Notes: generated from the sequence alone by a model not told the origin. A stretch of 64,000 nucleotides of DNA from Ruminococcaceae bacterium UBA2854 (GCA_002350765.1 DEFK01000027.1:59975-123974), one strand, 5' to 3'; shown: positions 33,438-42,566, numbered from the stretch's first letter. Translations and numbers: made by a program.

Positions 33438-33568
33438 CGAAATTTCAAAACTTTGTGACATTGTACAAATTGCACAATATTATTCTTTGTTTTTATACAA
33501 AAACGACAATGAAAAATCGCCGAAATCCCCATAAAAACTGGAAAAATCAAAATGTAACAATATTGATA

Positions 33569-33597
33569 TTGTAATTCGTTTCGATTGTTGATATAAT
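33569..33597 (+). promoter_or_regulatory. Promoter of the AEC transporter gene
   Basis: TTGTAA, 17 bp, TATAAT, about 40 bp before the ATG at 33635. The rest of this ~295-bp divergent spacer is AT-rich and holds a near-palindrome (ATTGTACAAATTGCACAAT, 33465-33483) of unknown meaning. Confidence 0.6.
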
Positions 33598-33634
33598 ATA
33601 AATTGATATGATATGTCCTTAGAAGGGTAGTTTT

Positions 33635-34561
33635 ATGTGGAGTAATTTTGCGGTCGTAGCAGGTCAGGTTTTTATCCTGTTTATACTTATCGCCGTCGGC
33701 TTTTTCAGCGGAAAGTTCGGGCTTATAAACAGAACAGGCGCGAAATATCTTACCGATGTTGTTTTGTATCTCGCGACTCCCTGTATTATGGTTCAGTCCT
33801 TCCAGAAGGTCGGCTTCAGCTCCGAGCTGATGGTAAACCTCGGAATCTGCTTTGTCTGCGCTGTAGCTATACAGGTGCTTTCGATTTTTTTAAGCCGAGC
33901 GATTTTCAGGGATAAGGATAAAAGCCGCCGTATAGTTATGCGTTTTTCGGCTGTTTTCTCTAACTGCGGATTTATGTCGCTTCCTCTGCAACGCGCTATC
34001 CTCGGGGATAAGGGCGTTTTCTACGGCACGGTATTCGTCGCCGTATTCAATATACTTGTATGGAGCTACGGGCTCCTCGATATGAGCGGCGATAAAAAAT
34101 CCTTTACGATTAAAAAGATACTTATGAATCCTGGTATAATCGGAGCGGTATCCGCCGCAACGCTGTTCTTCCTGAGAATACAATTACCCGAGATTATTCT
34201 AAGCCCGATAGAATACATAGCGGCGCTTAATACGCCTTTGCCGATGCTCGTTATCGGCTTCTACCTTACCCGCTTTAAGATTAAAAAGTATATCGGAGAT
34301 TTGGGAGTTTACGCTGTTTGCGCGGTGAGATTATTGCTAATACCCTGCCTGTCGCTGCTGATTATGAAGCTGCTTTCGGTAAACGGCGATATAGTAACCG
34401 CCTGTACGGTAGCCGCGTCATCTCCCGTAGCGGCAACTACGACGATGTTCGCTACTAAGTTCAGGCGTGACGTTGAGCTGTCGGTAGGGCTTGTGTCTAT
34501 GACAACGCTGATGTCGATAATAACGATGCCGTTAATTATAGCCGCCGCCCAAACATTTTAA
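33635..34561 (+). CDS. AEC-family (auxin efflux carrier-type) transporter
   Basis: The protein has 308 residues with about ten hydrophobic segments in two halves, typical of AEC permeases that move small carboxylates such as malate or malonate. Typical features are GLINRTGAKYLTDVVLYLATPCIMVQSF, NCGFMSLPL and ASSPVAATTTMFATKF. The substrate is unknown. The WYL-type regulator begins 18 bp downstream, so they likely form an operon and may be linked in regulation. Confidence 0.88.
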   Translation: MWSNFAVVAGQVFILFILIAVGFFSGKFGLINRTGAKYLTDVVLYLATPCIMVQSFQKVGFSSELMVNLGICFVCAVAIQVLSIFLSRAIFRDKDKSRRIVMRFSAVFSNCGFMSLPLQRAILGDKGVFYGTVFVAVFNILVWSYGLLDMSGDKKSFTIKKILMNPGIIGAVSAATLFFLRIQLPEIILSPIEYIAALNTPLPMLVIGFYLTRFKIKKYIGDLGVYAVCAVRLLLIPCLSLLIMKLLSVNGDIVTACTVAASSPVAATTTMFATKFRRDVELSVGLVSMTTLMSIITMPLIIAAAQTF

Positions 34562-34579
34562 TAACAGGATAATATTATT

Positions 34580-35602
34580 ATGGCTAAAAATCCCAGACAA
34601 AAACAAAAATTATTATATATCCAAAAAATTCTTCTCGAAAAGACCGACGAGGAACACGGTCTTACTATAAACGAGATTATAAGCGAGCTCGATTCTTACG
34701 GAATAAACGCCGAGAGAAAAAGCATCTACGACGATTTGCGAATCCTCGAAACCTACGGGCTCGATATATGCAGCGAAAAGAGTAAAACGGTAAAGTATTA
34801 TATCGCTTCGCGCGATTTCCAGATTTCCGAGCTGAAGCTTCTTGTTGACGCTATCCAGAGTTCCAAGTTTATAACCGAGAAAAAGAGCTTCGAGCTTATA
34901 AAGAAGGTCGAGTCATTAGCGAGCGAGAACGAAGCTAAACAACTGCAAAATCAGGTCGTTATCTCTAATCGGGTAAAAACCTCTAACGAAACAATCTACT
35001 ATAATGTAGACAGGCTCCACGACGCGATTAATAAGAACCGCTCGGTTGAGTTTTATTATAACCAGTGGTCGCTTTCCCTCGGGAGCTCCGAGAAGCTGAA
35101 GCTTAAGCGCCGCCGCGGAGGAGAGCGGTATAAGGTTAGCCCGTTCGCGCTTTGCTGGGATGACGAGAACTATTATCTTATCGCGTATGACGAGAAAAAC
35201 GAACAGATTCGCCATTACCGCGTTGATAAGATGGAGAAAATCGAGCTAACCGATAATAAACGCTCGGGTACAGACGAGTTCGAAAAAATAAACCTCGCCG
35301 AATATTCCCAGTCTACGTTCGGAATGTTCGCGGGCGAGAAGGTTATGGTTACTCTCTCCGTAGACAATTCGCTGGTCGGAGTAATCGCCGATAGATTCGG
35401 AAAGAATATTTTTATCACCGCGGATGAGGAGAATAAAAATCATTTCCTCGCGCGTGTAATTGTTAATATAAGCGAGCAGTTCTACGGATGGCTGTTCGCG
35501 CTGGGGGATAAGGTTAAAATCGTATCTCCCGATGAAATTGTAAATGATTTTAATGAACATTTAAGGAAGGTAAGTAACCTTTATAAGGAGGCGAAAGTAT
35601 GA
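34580..35602 (+). CDS. WYL-domain transcriptional regulator
   Basis: The protein has 340 residues. The N-terminal winged helix is HGLTINEIISELDSYGINAERKSIYDDLRILE. A linker helix region follows (about 75-130). The WYL domain covers roughly 140-240 (VSPFALCWDDENYYLIAYDEK...IRHYRVDKM), followed by a WCX-like C-terminal domain. WYL domains sense nucleotides or other ligands. The last 4 bp overlap the next gene (ATGA). Confidence 0.88.
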   Translation: MAKNPRQKQKLLYIQKILLEKTDEEHGLTINEIISELDSYGINAERKSIYDDLRILETYGLDICSEKSKTVKYYIASRDFQISELKLLVDAIQSSKFITEKKSFELIKKVESLASENEAKQLQNQVVISNRVKTSNETIYYNVDRLHDAINKNRSVEFYYNQWSLSLGSSEKLKLKRRRGGERYKVSPFALCWDDENYYLIAYDEKNEQIRHYRVDKMEKIELTDNKRSGTDEFEKINLAEYSQSTFGMFAGEKVMVTLSVDNSLVGVIADRFGKNIFITADEENKNHFLARVIVNISEQFYGWLFALGDKVKIVSPDEIVNDFNEHLRKVSNLYKEAKV

Positions 35603-36564
35603 TTTGTCCGCGTTGCGCGAAAGAAATTCCCGATAACGAGACTATATGTCCGTTTTGTATGCAGGAAATAAACAGGGATATGGAGTTTAACGATTTTCGC
35701 GAGGACGGTTTTGTGCAGATTCAGGCTAAGGGTGACTCTGATTTTGCCGACAGCGAAAACTATAAGCCCAAGTATTTTGATATTTCGGAATACAATATCT
35801 TTGTTATAGCCGTTATATTTGTTCTCGCGGTATCGGTGTTTACGGTATTCTCGTTGAGATTCGTACAGAAACGCGGAAGCGTCTATGTGCCTAAATATGT
35901 TTCGACTGAGCCTGCTACCGAGGCGGAAACCGAGCCTGTTACCGAGACGATAAAGAATACGGTTAAAAAACAGGAAATCAGCAACCTTTACGGAAGCTGG
36001 AAGGTAGAGGGTACCGAGGAAACTGATTACAGCGCTATTCCTTACTTTACCTTCGCCAAGAACGGATATATGCAGGAGAACTACGGAACAATGATTGTTA
36101 AGGGTTCGTATAAGGATATATCCGAGGATGACCAGCCGCGTATTTATATCTCCACCGAAACCAACCTCAGGGGCGCTTACGATTACGAGGTAACGGGTAA
36201 TGACGACGATGGCTATAAGCTGACTCTTACCGATGTTGATACAGGCGAGATCACAACCTTAGAGAAAACCGAAGCGAAGATGAAACAGCTCGGAACAATT
36301 AACGGGTATCATATTGATAAAGAGCTGCTCGGAGCATGGCTTACCAAGGATAAGAAGAAAGCGTATAAGTTCGTAAAGAGCGGAAAGCTGAAGAGAGTAA
36401 GCAATAAAACCGTAACCTACGGCGTTTATACGGTTGACAGGAAAAACCAGTTAATCATCAAGTATATGAAGGATACTATAAAAACCGTTGAGCTGACCTA
36501 TAAGGTTTACGGTAAGGGCAATAAGCTTATTATCAACGATACTGTATACTACAAGAGAAAATAA
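35599..36564 (+). CDS. Zinc-ribbon membrane protein with two lipocalin-like repeats
   Basis: The protein has 321 residues. The N-terminal zinc ribbon is CPRCAKEIPDNETICPFC. A ~45-residue linker is followed by one membrane segment (about 70-92), a Thr/Glu-rich linker, and two repeats that each open with a GSW/GAW motif (LYGSWKVEGTEET; LLGAWLTKDKKK) and end in a YK..GKLKR/YK..LTL-like strand set. Its translation is coupled to the regulator gene by a 4-bp overlap. No specific function is known; it looks like a membrane sensor or scaffold. Confidence 0.65.
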   Translation: MICPRCAKEIPDNETICPFCMQEINRDMEFNDFREDGFVQIQAKGDSDFADSENYKPKYFDISEYNIFVIAVIFVLAVSVFTVFSLRFVQKRGSVYVPKYVSTEPATEAETEPVTETIKNTVKKQEISNLYGSWKVEGTEETDYSAIPYFTFAKNGYMQENYGTMIVKGSYKDISEDDQPRIYISTETNLRGAYDYEVTGNDDDGYKLTLTDVDTGEITTLEKTEAKMKQLGTINGYHIDKELLGAWLTKDKKKAYKFVKSGKLKRVSNKTVTYGVYTVDRKNQLIIKYMKDTIKTVELTYKVYGKGNKLIINDTVYYKRK

Positions 36565-36652
36565 AACAATCTGAACGTGAATTCATAGTACGGTTTATAG
36601 TACAGTAAATCCCGTATAATATAAGTATAGAGATTATTCGGGAGGTACTAAA

Positions 36653-36727
36653 ATGCTTAACTTTTGTGTATTCACGTTCATTTCATACGCGCTGGGAGCA
36701 ATTGTAAAAAGACTGCTAATAAATTAA
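36653..36727 (+). CDS. 24-residue hydrophobic peptide, candidate small membrane protein
   Basis: The ORF begins MLNFCVFTFISYALGAIV and ends KRLLIN. It has a good Shine-Dalgarno site (GGGAGGT, 6 nt before ATG) and a TATAAT at 36615-36620 with a poor -35. An 11-bp inverted repeat links its upstream flank (TGAACGTGAAT, 36572-36582) with its own coding region (ATTCACGTTCA, 36670-36680). A short peptide with one membrane helix resembles small toxins or regulators, but it is a single copy here and could be chance. Confidence 0.4.
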   Translation: MLNFCVFTFISYALGAIVKRLLIN

Positions 36728-36748
36728 AGTGTGAGATAAGGGGTAGAC

Positions 36749-37651
36749 TTGCGTCATCTGTTTATAATTAATAAGCATTCGGGTAAGGGTAACGCCTGGA
36801 TGGATATTGAGGCTCAACTGAATAAATACAGCGGGCGCGGTGATTTTGAGATTCATTACACCAAGTCGCGGGGAGACGCTACCGCTTTCGCGAGGGAATA
36901 TGTTCTCGGAAGCAGTGACTTTACCCGTATTTACGCCTGCGGAGGCGACGGTACGTTTAACGAGGTTCTAAGCGGAGTATACGACCTTAATAACTGCGCT
37001 ATAGCGGTTGTACCGATAGGAAGCGGAAACGACTTTATAAGAAGCTTCGGTATCGAAAAGGAAAAATATCTCGATATTGATAACCTTATAAACGGCAGGG
37101 AAGTTTTTGTTGACCTGCTTAAATGCGGAGACAGGGTAAGCGGAAATTCAATAACGATAGGCTTCGACTGCGCTGTCGCGAAGAATTTCGTTAAGTTCAA
37201 TAAGAGAAAGCATATAAGCTCGGAGCTTGCGTATAAGCTGTCGATTTTCTACTGTATTCTTAAAGAAAGAGTCCATAATTTTACGGTTATTACCGACGGC
37301 GAAAAGCTTAATATCGACGGTACATATCTGCTCTCGATCTGCGCTAAGGGCAAGTATTACGGAGGCGGAATAAAATGCGCTCCGCTCGCCGATAACAGCG
37401 ACGGATATGTAGACTTTACCGCTATAAAAACGGTAGGCGTTTTAAAATTTGTTTCGCTTTTACCGACTTACGTTAAGGGTGAACATATAAACAATCCTAA
37501 GATTGATTTTATTATAAACAAAAAAGTAAAGTCGGTAATTTACGAAAACCCCGAGCCGTTCGAAATCGGAATAGACGGCGAGATTGTAACCGTCGATAGG
37601 GCAGAGATAACACTTCTTGAAAAGGCGCAGAAAATAGTTTTACCAAAATAA
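36749..37651 (+). CDS. Diacylglycerol kinase-family lipid kinase
   Basis: The enzyme phosphorylates a lipid such as diacylglycerol with ATP at the membrane. The protein has 300 residues. The ATP-binding motif GGDGTFNEVLSG is present, with IGSGNDFIRSFGI after it and the GGGIKCAPLADNSDGYVD segment later, all typical of DgkB/YegS. It starts at TTG (36749) with AAGGGG 7 nt upstream. It follows the small hydrophobic ORF by 21 bp. Confidence 0.9.
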   Translation: MRHLFIINKHSGKGNAWMDIEAQLNKYSGRGDFEIHYTKSRGDATAFAREYVLGSSDFTRIYACGGDGTFNEVLSGVYDLNNCAIAVVPIGSGNDFIRSFGIEKEKYLDIDNLINGREVFVDLLKCGDRVSGNSITIGFDCAVAKNFVKFNKRKHISSELAYKLSIFYCILKERVHNFTVITDGEKLNIDGTYLLSICAKGKYYGGGIKCAPLADNSDGYVDFTAIKTVGVLKFVSLLPTYVKGEHINNPKIDFIINKKVKSVIYENPEPFEIGIDGEIVTVDRAEITLLEKAQKIVLPK

Positions 37652-37686
37652 CCGCGCGGTTCAGATTGAACCGCGCGGTTTCTTTT
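37652..37686 (+). terminator. Intrinsic terminator after the lipid kinase
   Basis: A perfect 12-bp stem (CCGCGCGGTTCA / TGAACCGCGCGG) with a 3-nt loop. Convergent genes meet here. Confidence 0.85.
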
Positions 37687-38929
37687 ACATATCGAGTATA
37701 TTGTCTATTGTTTTCTCAATCAGTTTTTTATAGTCGTATTTATCGGGATTAATATTTTTTGCGGTAATTTTATTGCCTAAATTTCCAAACGGATCCCAAA
37801 TCATTCCTATTGATACCAGTGGAACTGAGTATTTAGACTGCTTATATAACGCTTTCATCATAGGCTTTTTGGAAATATAACTTGATTTTAATAGTTTTTT
37901 GTTTGTGGGTACTATGTTTTTGGAAGCGCGCTTTTTCTGAGCCGATTTTGTGGAGATGTATTTTGCGAGCGCCTGAGCCGCTTTAGGATATTTCGAAGCT
38001 TTATTTACTACGTATCCCGTGTAACCAAGCATACTTACAATCTGTTTATTTTTACCGTTTACATTGATTGTCGGGAGTTTAGCCGCGCCGAAGTTTTTGC
38101 CTAAAGCCGCCTTACACGCCTCGTAATCCCATATTCCATCTATACCCGCGCCGCAGGTTGATTTTCTTGTGCTTGTGGAAGTAAAGCCAGCGGGGATGTT
38201 GGAAACCGCCAAGCTTCTAAAAACGTTGCTGTATTTATGGAAAAGTACAGAGAATGCTTTAAGAGTTTTTGTAAGAGTATTAATATCATATTTATTGAAT
38301 TTCTGAGTGAATCCGTCGCTTTTTAATCCCTTTAATCTTAAACCGCCTGTGAACAGGAATATACAGGAATAATATCCGTTACCCGCGTCCATAATGAACT
38401 TTTTATTCTTGGATTGACAAGCCTGTAGTACGCCCTCGAGAGTTTTCGCTTGCTTTTCGGATACAACGGTTTTGTCGTAAACAAGACAATAGCCGTTCAG
38501 ACTTCTCGGAATCGCGTATAGCTTCTTATTAAATGTAGAAGCGGAAACCAAGCTTTTGAGCATATTTTTCTTAATGCTTTTAGGACTTTTTATCGGAGAA
38601 ATAACCTTAGCGTTGACAAAATTGTTCAACTGGTCGCTGGCTATGGAGGCTACATCTGCCGCGCTCGAGTTGTCGGAAAGTAAATACGTTCCCGCGTCAG
38701 CTTCGGATTCGGCTGATACTTTAACGCTGATTTTTTTGCTCTTATATTTCTTTACGAAACTTTTAGCAAGTTTTTTAGCTGTTTTAACCTCTCTGTCGGG
38801 AACCCATAGCTTGAGTTTGGCTTTTTTCTCTATCCCTTTAGCGGATACAGATGTCGGCGCCGCGGCGAAAGCGGACAGCGTAAAAAGAATTGTCAGCAAT
38901 AAGGCGATTGAGGTTTTAATCTTTTTCAT
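37685..38929 (-). CDS. Extracellular solute-binding protein, orphan, no lipobox
   Basis: The protein has 414 residues and a family-1 (MalE-like) binding-protein layout: KLKLWVPDREVKTAKKLAKSF, a hinge region, AIPRSLNGYCLVYDKTVV, and GIDGIWDYEACKAALGKNFG near 265. The signal peptide ends VSAKG without a lipobox Cys, which is unusual for a Gram-positive binding protein. The protein is very lysine-rich. There is no permease or ATPase gene nearby. It may be wall-bound or released rather than membrane-anchored and may not act in transport. The ligand is unknown; a sugar is plausible only by family. Confidence 0.75.
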   Translation of the reverse strand: MKKIKTSIALLLTILFTLSAFAAAPTSVSAKGIEKKAKLKLWVPDREVKTAKKLAKSFVKKYKSKKISVKVSAESEADAGTYLLSDNSSAADVASIASDQLNNFVNAKVISPIKSPKSIKKNMLKSLVSASTFNKKLYAIPRSLNGYCLVYDKTVVSEKQAKTLEGVLQACQSKNKKFIMDAGNGYYSCIFLFTGGLRLKGLKSDGFTQKFNKYDINTLTKTLKAFSVLFHKYSNVFRSLAVSNIPAGFTSTSTRKSTCGAGIDGIWDYEACKAALGKNFGAAKLPTINVNGKNKQIVSMLGYTGYVVNKASKYPKAAQALAKYISTKSAQKKRASKNIVPTNKKLLKSSYISKKPMMKALYKQSKYSVPLVSIGMIWDPFGNLGNKITAKNINPDKYDYKKLIEKTIDNILDM

Positions 38930-39077
38930 ATTTTTTATTCCTTTCTGCCCACGAATGATTTTGTGTTCGGCTTTACCGTGAGCTGATAAAGCGCATAATC
39001 TATTGTCTTAATTATATCACATTATAATATGTATGACTGCACAAAATTGAGATGATTTTATTGTGCAAAATAACAAA

Positions 39078-39102
39078 GGGGATAACGCTGAACGCTATCC
39101 CC
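39078..39102 (-). terminator. Intrinsic terminator of the SOS-type operon
   Basis: Stem GGGGATA.CG / CG.TATCCCC with a T-rich minus-strand tail, ~10 nt after the phosphatase stop. Confidence 0.75.
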
Positions 39103-39109
39103 GATTGCA

Positions 39110-39871
39110 TTATCCAATCATTTTTGACCTTACCATATAAACATCCTTTTCGCTGACATCGCAGCTGTAAAGGAAGTTTTCGGTATTTTTATATGTTTTA
39201 TTAATGTATTTAAAAAGCTGTTCTATAGCGTCCTTCGGCGTATATAAAAACGGATGATTCGTAATAAGCTTTCCGTTTTTATCCTTTAGATAATCGCCCC
39301 ATTGTTTAGCCAGCTCGGGAAATCTCGGCTTTAGCATAGCGCGGCTTATACAATAGTCGAACGCGATATCGTTAAGGTTAACTCCCGCTATAGAGAGTAC
39401 GAACGCGCTTATAATACCCGTGCGGTCTTTACCCGCGTTGCAGTTATACTGACAGGCTCTATCCGTTTCGGCGAGCTGATGGAACACGTCCTTTATCCAG
39501 CCCTTATAAATTTCTATCCATTGGATATAGCTTTTACCCCAGCCCGAAAAATACTTGCTCGGATCCTCGCTGTCGATATTGAATCCCGCGGCGTCCGCGC
39601 GTCCGAACATAGGCAGGTGGAAGTATTCTATACCCTCGACCTTGCTTAGACTGCTCGGGAAAATTGTGGTGTCGGAGTCGCCTCTGAAATCGAGCGACTT
39701 TGTAACGCCGTAGCTTATTAAAAACTGTATATCGCTCTCGCTTAACTCCACGGGAGCCTCACTGCGTACAAATACGCCGTAATTCGTCATTTTACCGTAC
39801 TTTGTCGGGTAGCCGCCTAAATCACGGCAGTTACTCATACATTCGAGCGGTAATCTTTTATAGTAATTCAT
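39110..39871 (-). CDS. Tyrosine-protein phosphatase, Y_phosphatase3/LipA type
   Basis: The protein has 253 residues. The P-loop is CNAGKDRTGI, the C-x5-R active site of the PTP-like family that dephosphorylates phosphotyrosine or phosphoinositides. The N-terminal NCRDLGGYPTKYGKMTNYGVF is the typical opening of this family. I chose ATG 39871 because AAAGGA lies 5 nt upstream; the longer frame overlaps the nuclease gene. It is the last gene of the five-gene minus-strand run from the polymerase. The substrate is unknown. Confidence 0.88.
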   Translation of the reverse strand: MNYYKRLPLECMSNCRDLGGYPTKYGKMTNYGVFVRSEAPVELSESDIQFLISYGVTKSLDFRGDSDTTIFPSSLSKVEGIEYFHLPMFGRADAAGFNIDSEDPSKYFSGWGKSYIQWIEIYKGWIKDVFHQLAETDRACQYNCNAGKDRTGIISAFVLSIAGVNLNDIAFDYCISRAMLKPRFPELAKQWGDYLKDKNGKLITNHPFLYTPKDAIEQLFKYINKTYKNTENFLYSCDVSEKDVYMVRSKMIG

Positions 39872-39900
39872 ACCTTTCCTTTCCCATGCAATCGAGTTTC

Positions 39901-40836
39901 CTAAGGTTTGCACCAACCGCAGGGGTCGTACCCTTCTTTTATAAGCTGTGAACGCTTACCCTTATATGTTTTCCTGTTTTTTGGATTCATATTTCTTGTT
40001 CCGCTGCAACTCGGCAGGTGGAATTTTTTGCTGTTTATATTAAGAATATAAGTGCCTGACGCGGAGGCGCTTTTATTTTTATTCGAAGATTTTTTATTAT
40101 ATGTATATGTTTTGCTTTTGTTTCCTTTTGAGTAGGATTTGCCCGTAATATTTCCCTTAACTGTGCCATCGGCTTTGTTGTTGCCGTTAGCGTAGGTTAT
40201 CATAACCCCTGGTTGTACGTTGTAGCAATAGACGTTGAAGCATACGCCTTTTCCATTGTCCTCAACCGACCATGCTTCCATCTCTACGCCGCTCGCGAGG
40301 AGATTGTCGCCCTCGAAAATCGGCGTTACACGGTAGAGCACGTGGTTTTCGGTCGAGGTTATATAATTTGCTACCTCGTTCTCGAAGGGGAGCATTCCCT
40401 CTACGTTCATATATCGCGTGCCCGTTATAAGGTTACGCTTGTTGGCGTTTTCGCCCGTGAGCTGATAGCCGATAAGGTGGCATCGGTTGTAAATGTGACC
40501 GTCGGAAATAAACGCGTACTCGTTCTGTATCCAGCCTGTGGGATGAACCTCGCTTATATTACCGCGTTTCTTGCGCGGCATAAGGTCGGTGGAGATGTTC
40601 GCGTAAGCGACGCCGCATCGTCCCAGCTTATCGAGACGGGAATATTTCTCGAAGGATTTTTTCTTTTGCTTTTCTTTGTCGGTGAAATTCGGCTTGTTGT
40701 TATTAAGCACGGCGTACGGCGTTTTTGAATATTCGGGAATATCCTTAACGCTTACGGCTGGGCTTTCGGGAGCTGACGCGCAGGAGCTGAAAATCACGCA
40801 AAGCAGTATCAGTAATGCGGATAAAGTTCTTTTCAT
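39901..40836 (-). CDS. DNA/RNA non-specific endonuclease lipoprotein (DNA-entry-nuclease-like)
   Basis: The protein has 311 residues. The lipoprotein signal ends SSCAS. The nuclease core holds DGHIYNRCHLIGYQLTGENANKRNLITGTRYMNVEGML (split: catalytic His in NRCHL, Asn in KRNL), the EndA/NucA-type beta-beta-alpha-metal site. A lysine/serine linker is followed by a C-terminal Cys/His module (SKKFHLPSC ... GYDPCGWCKP) that may bind a metal. Such surface nucleases degrade extracellular DNA or help uptake. It lies 9 bp after the YolD-like gene. Confidence 0.85.
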   Translation of the reverse strand: MKRTLSALLILLCVIFSSCASAPESPAVSVKDIPEYSKTPYAVLNNNKPNFTDKEKQKKKSFEKYSRLDKLGRCGVAYANISTDLMPRKKRGNISEVHPTGWIQNEYAFISDGHIYNRCHLIGYQLTGENANKRNLITGTRYMNVEGMLPFENEVANYITSTENHVLYRVTPIFEGDNLLASGVEMEAWSVEDNGKGVCFNVYCYNVQPGVMITYANGNNKADGTVKGNITGKSYSKGNKSKTYTYNKKSSNKNKSASASGTYILNINSKKFHLPSCSGTRNMNPKNRKTYKGKRSQLIKEGYDPCGWCKP

Positions 40837-40845
40837 TTTAGCGCC

Positions 40846-41256
40846 TTAAATTATTTCGATTAACATTATATTCTCAATTTTTATTTTACTTTTATCGGTA
40901 AAGATAAGCTCTTTCTCAAATTCGTCAACACGGCGGACGTTACCGCTGTAGGTGGAATAGCTTCCGCCCGATTTTCTCTCGTCGGGAATAAAATACACAA
41001 CCCGTACCTCGGGCTTTTGTGAGATTGTTTCGGATAGCTTATTCAGGTTTTCGTTAAGCAGAGTGAGCTCATCCTCGTTGAGCTGATGCTTTTTTGTAGT
41101 TGTACGGGAGGTTTCGTTTATTATAGCGCCGAATCCTGTAAGCGCCGCGAACGGCATAAACTGCGCCGCTCTGTCCTGGTTGGACATACGCGCCCTGTCG
41201 GATACGGGACGTTCGGCGTTTAACAGTTTTTCGTATTTAAAGCTGTTTTTACACAT
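40846..41256 (-). CDS. YolD-like protein
   Basis: The protein has 136 residues. The N-terminal RARMSNQDRAAQFMPFAALTGF is the signature of YolD-like proteins, which usually sit next to Y-family (UmuC-like) polymerases in Bacillota. The C-terminal half is a small beta-rich domain (VRVVYFIPDERKSGG...). It overlaps the FN3-GDPD gene by 1 bp and lies in the LexA-box operon. It is presumed to assist the polymerase; the mechanism is not known. Confidence 0.75.
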   Translation of the reverse strand: MCKNSFKYEKLLNAERPVSDRARMSNQDRAAQFMPFAALTGFGAIINETSRTTTKKHQLNEDELTLLNENLNKLSETISQKPEVRVVYFIPDERKSGGSYSTYSGNVRRVDEFEKELIFTDKSKIKIENIMLIEII

Positions 41257-42566
41257 CAGTTAAAGTAGTTTACGTTGGTAATAAGAAAGTCGCCCTTCAT
41301 ATTAGAGTATTCGGAGGCGGTTGTCCTGTTGTTTATATTGTAACAGCCCATTTTTAATTTATACTTATGCGCGAGCTTAACGAGGTCAGCGTTTATGTAT
41401 TCGCAATATCTGAATATTACGACCTTGGCGGAATGAGTTCCCGCGAATACCAACGAGTTTTTAACGTCCTCGGTACTGTTGGGGAGGGTTAAAAATCCCG
41501 CGCGTACTTTGTTCTTAACTATTCTGTCGAAGGTGTTTTTATCGCGCGCGAATACCGTAACCTTGCCTTCCATTTTGTATTTCTTTATATAGGAGGCGAT
41601 TTTCTTAAAGGCTTTATCCGAGGTGGCGTTGTCCTTAGTGTGGAGATATATCTTCAATTTATATTTAGCCGCGGCTTTTATAGCCTGTTCTACGGTAGGA
41701 AGGTACTGCGTGCTGTATTTTTTTACATTAACGCCTTTTACGATAGGATATTTTTTAATATTGTTAATTGTAAGCGTTCTTACGTCAGCCTTTGAGTCGC
41801 AGGCTTTAAGTATTTTGTCGTGGCTTATAATAAGGTCGCCTGTTTTCGTTTCCCAGTAATCCGCCTCGAAAGCGTCGTAATTCGCCTTATACGCTTCTTT
41901 GAATGATACGAGCGTGTTTTCGGGAGCTATGTCCATACGTCCTCTGTGACCTGTTATTTCTATATCGCGTGTTTTGATTTTGTGCATATAGAGCTTAGTG
42001 TCGTTTTTATACGGGCGTACGCTTATATTGAATACTCTGTTGACGCTGAGTATAGAGAGCTTCTTTCTGGTGAAGGTATAGGTTGTGTCCGTTAATTTGG
42101 TAGCTCTCGCGTATTTTTTCTTGTCGGCGTCGAGCGCGAGTTTGATATTATATCGCGTAGCGGCTTTTACCTTTGTCCAGTTAACCTGTAGCTTTCCGCC
42201 TACCCATTTATAAGCGATTTTAGGCGCGGTTACTATATTGAATACGTCCGACCACGCGCCGTAGGAGCCGTTTACCTTAGCGCGTATTTTAATCATATAG
42301 GTCTTGCCTGGTTTAAGCTTCTTTATAGTGTACTGATTTTTCTTGATTTTATTATAGTTTCGTTTACCGTTTTTTCCGTTGCTGAGCTTAATCTCGTATT
42401 TTGCCTGATCGGATATCTTTGACCATTTAATGGTAACGGATGTAGGAGTCGCGCTTTTCTGTTTAATCTTGGCGATTTTTTTAACTTCCGTCGCCGAGGC
42501 GGTAACCACGCTGAAAATCGTGGCAATAACAGCCAAAGCCAGAATAAAAGATAGTTTTCTTTTCAT
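41256..42566 (-). CDS. Secreted FN3-repeat glycerophosphodiester phosphodiesterase
   Basis: The protein has 436 residues with a signal peptide (1-~25). Two FN3-like domains (TSVTIKWSKISDQAKYEIKL; LQVNWTKVKAATRYNIKL) are followed by a GDPD domain (about 205-436) with the family motifs GHRGRMDIAPENTLVSFKEAY, DAFEADYWETKTGDLIISHD and LKIYLHTKD. The metal/catalytic His, Arg, Glu, Asp and His are all present, so it is probably active on glycerophosphodiesters or a wall polymer. It sits between the polymerase gene (27-bp gap) and the YolD-like gene (1-bp overlap). Confidence 0.88.
   Translation of the reverse strand: MKRKLSFILALAVIATIFSVVTASATEVKKIAKIKQKSATPTSVTIKWSKISDQAKYEIKLSNGKNGKRNYNKIKKNQYTIKKLKPGKTYMIKIRAKVNGSYGAWSDVFNIVTAPKIAYKWVGGKLQVNWTKVKAATRYNIKLALDADKKKYARATKLTDTTYTFTRKKLSILSVNRVFNISVRPYKNDTKLYMHKIKTRDIEITGHRGRMDIAPENTLVSFKEAYKANYDAFEADYWETKTGDLIISHDKILKACDSKADVRTLTINNIKKYPIVKGVNVKKYSTQYLPTVEQAIKAAAKYKLKIYLHTKDNATSDKAFKKIASYIKKYKMEGKVTVFARDKNTFDRIVKNKVRAGFLTLPNSTEDVKNSLVFAGTHSAKVVIFRYCEYINADLVKLAHKYKLKMGCYNINNRTTASEYSNMKGDFLITNVNYFN

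Noticed and set aside
33465..33483. Near-palindromes of the TTGTGCAA/TTGCACAA type in several spacers (also near 27496, 39033, 52488)
   Set aside because: They are short and AT-rich, and occur with no constant distance to promoters; I could not separate them from background.
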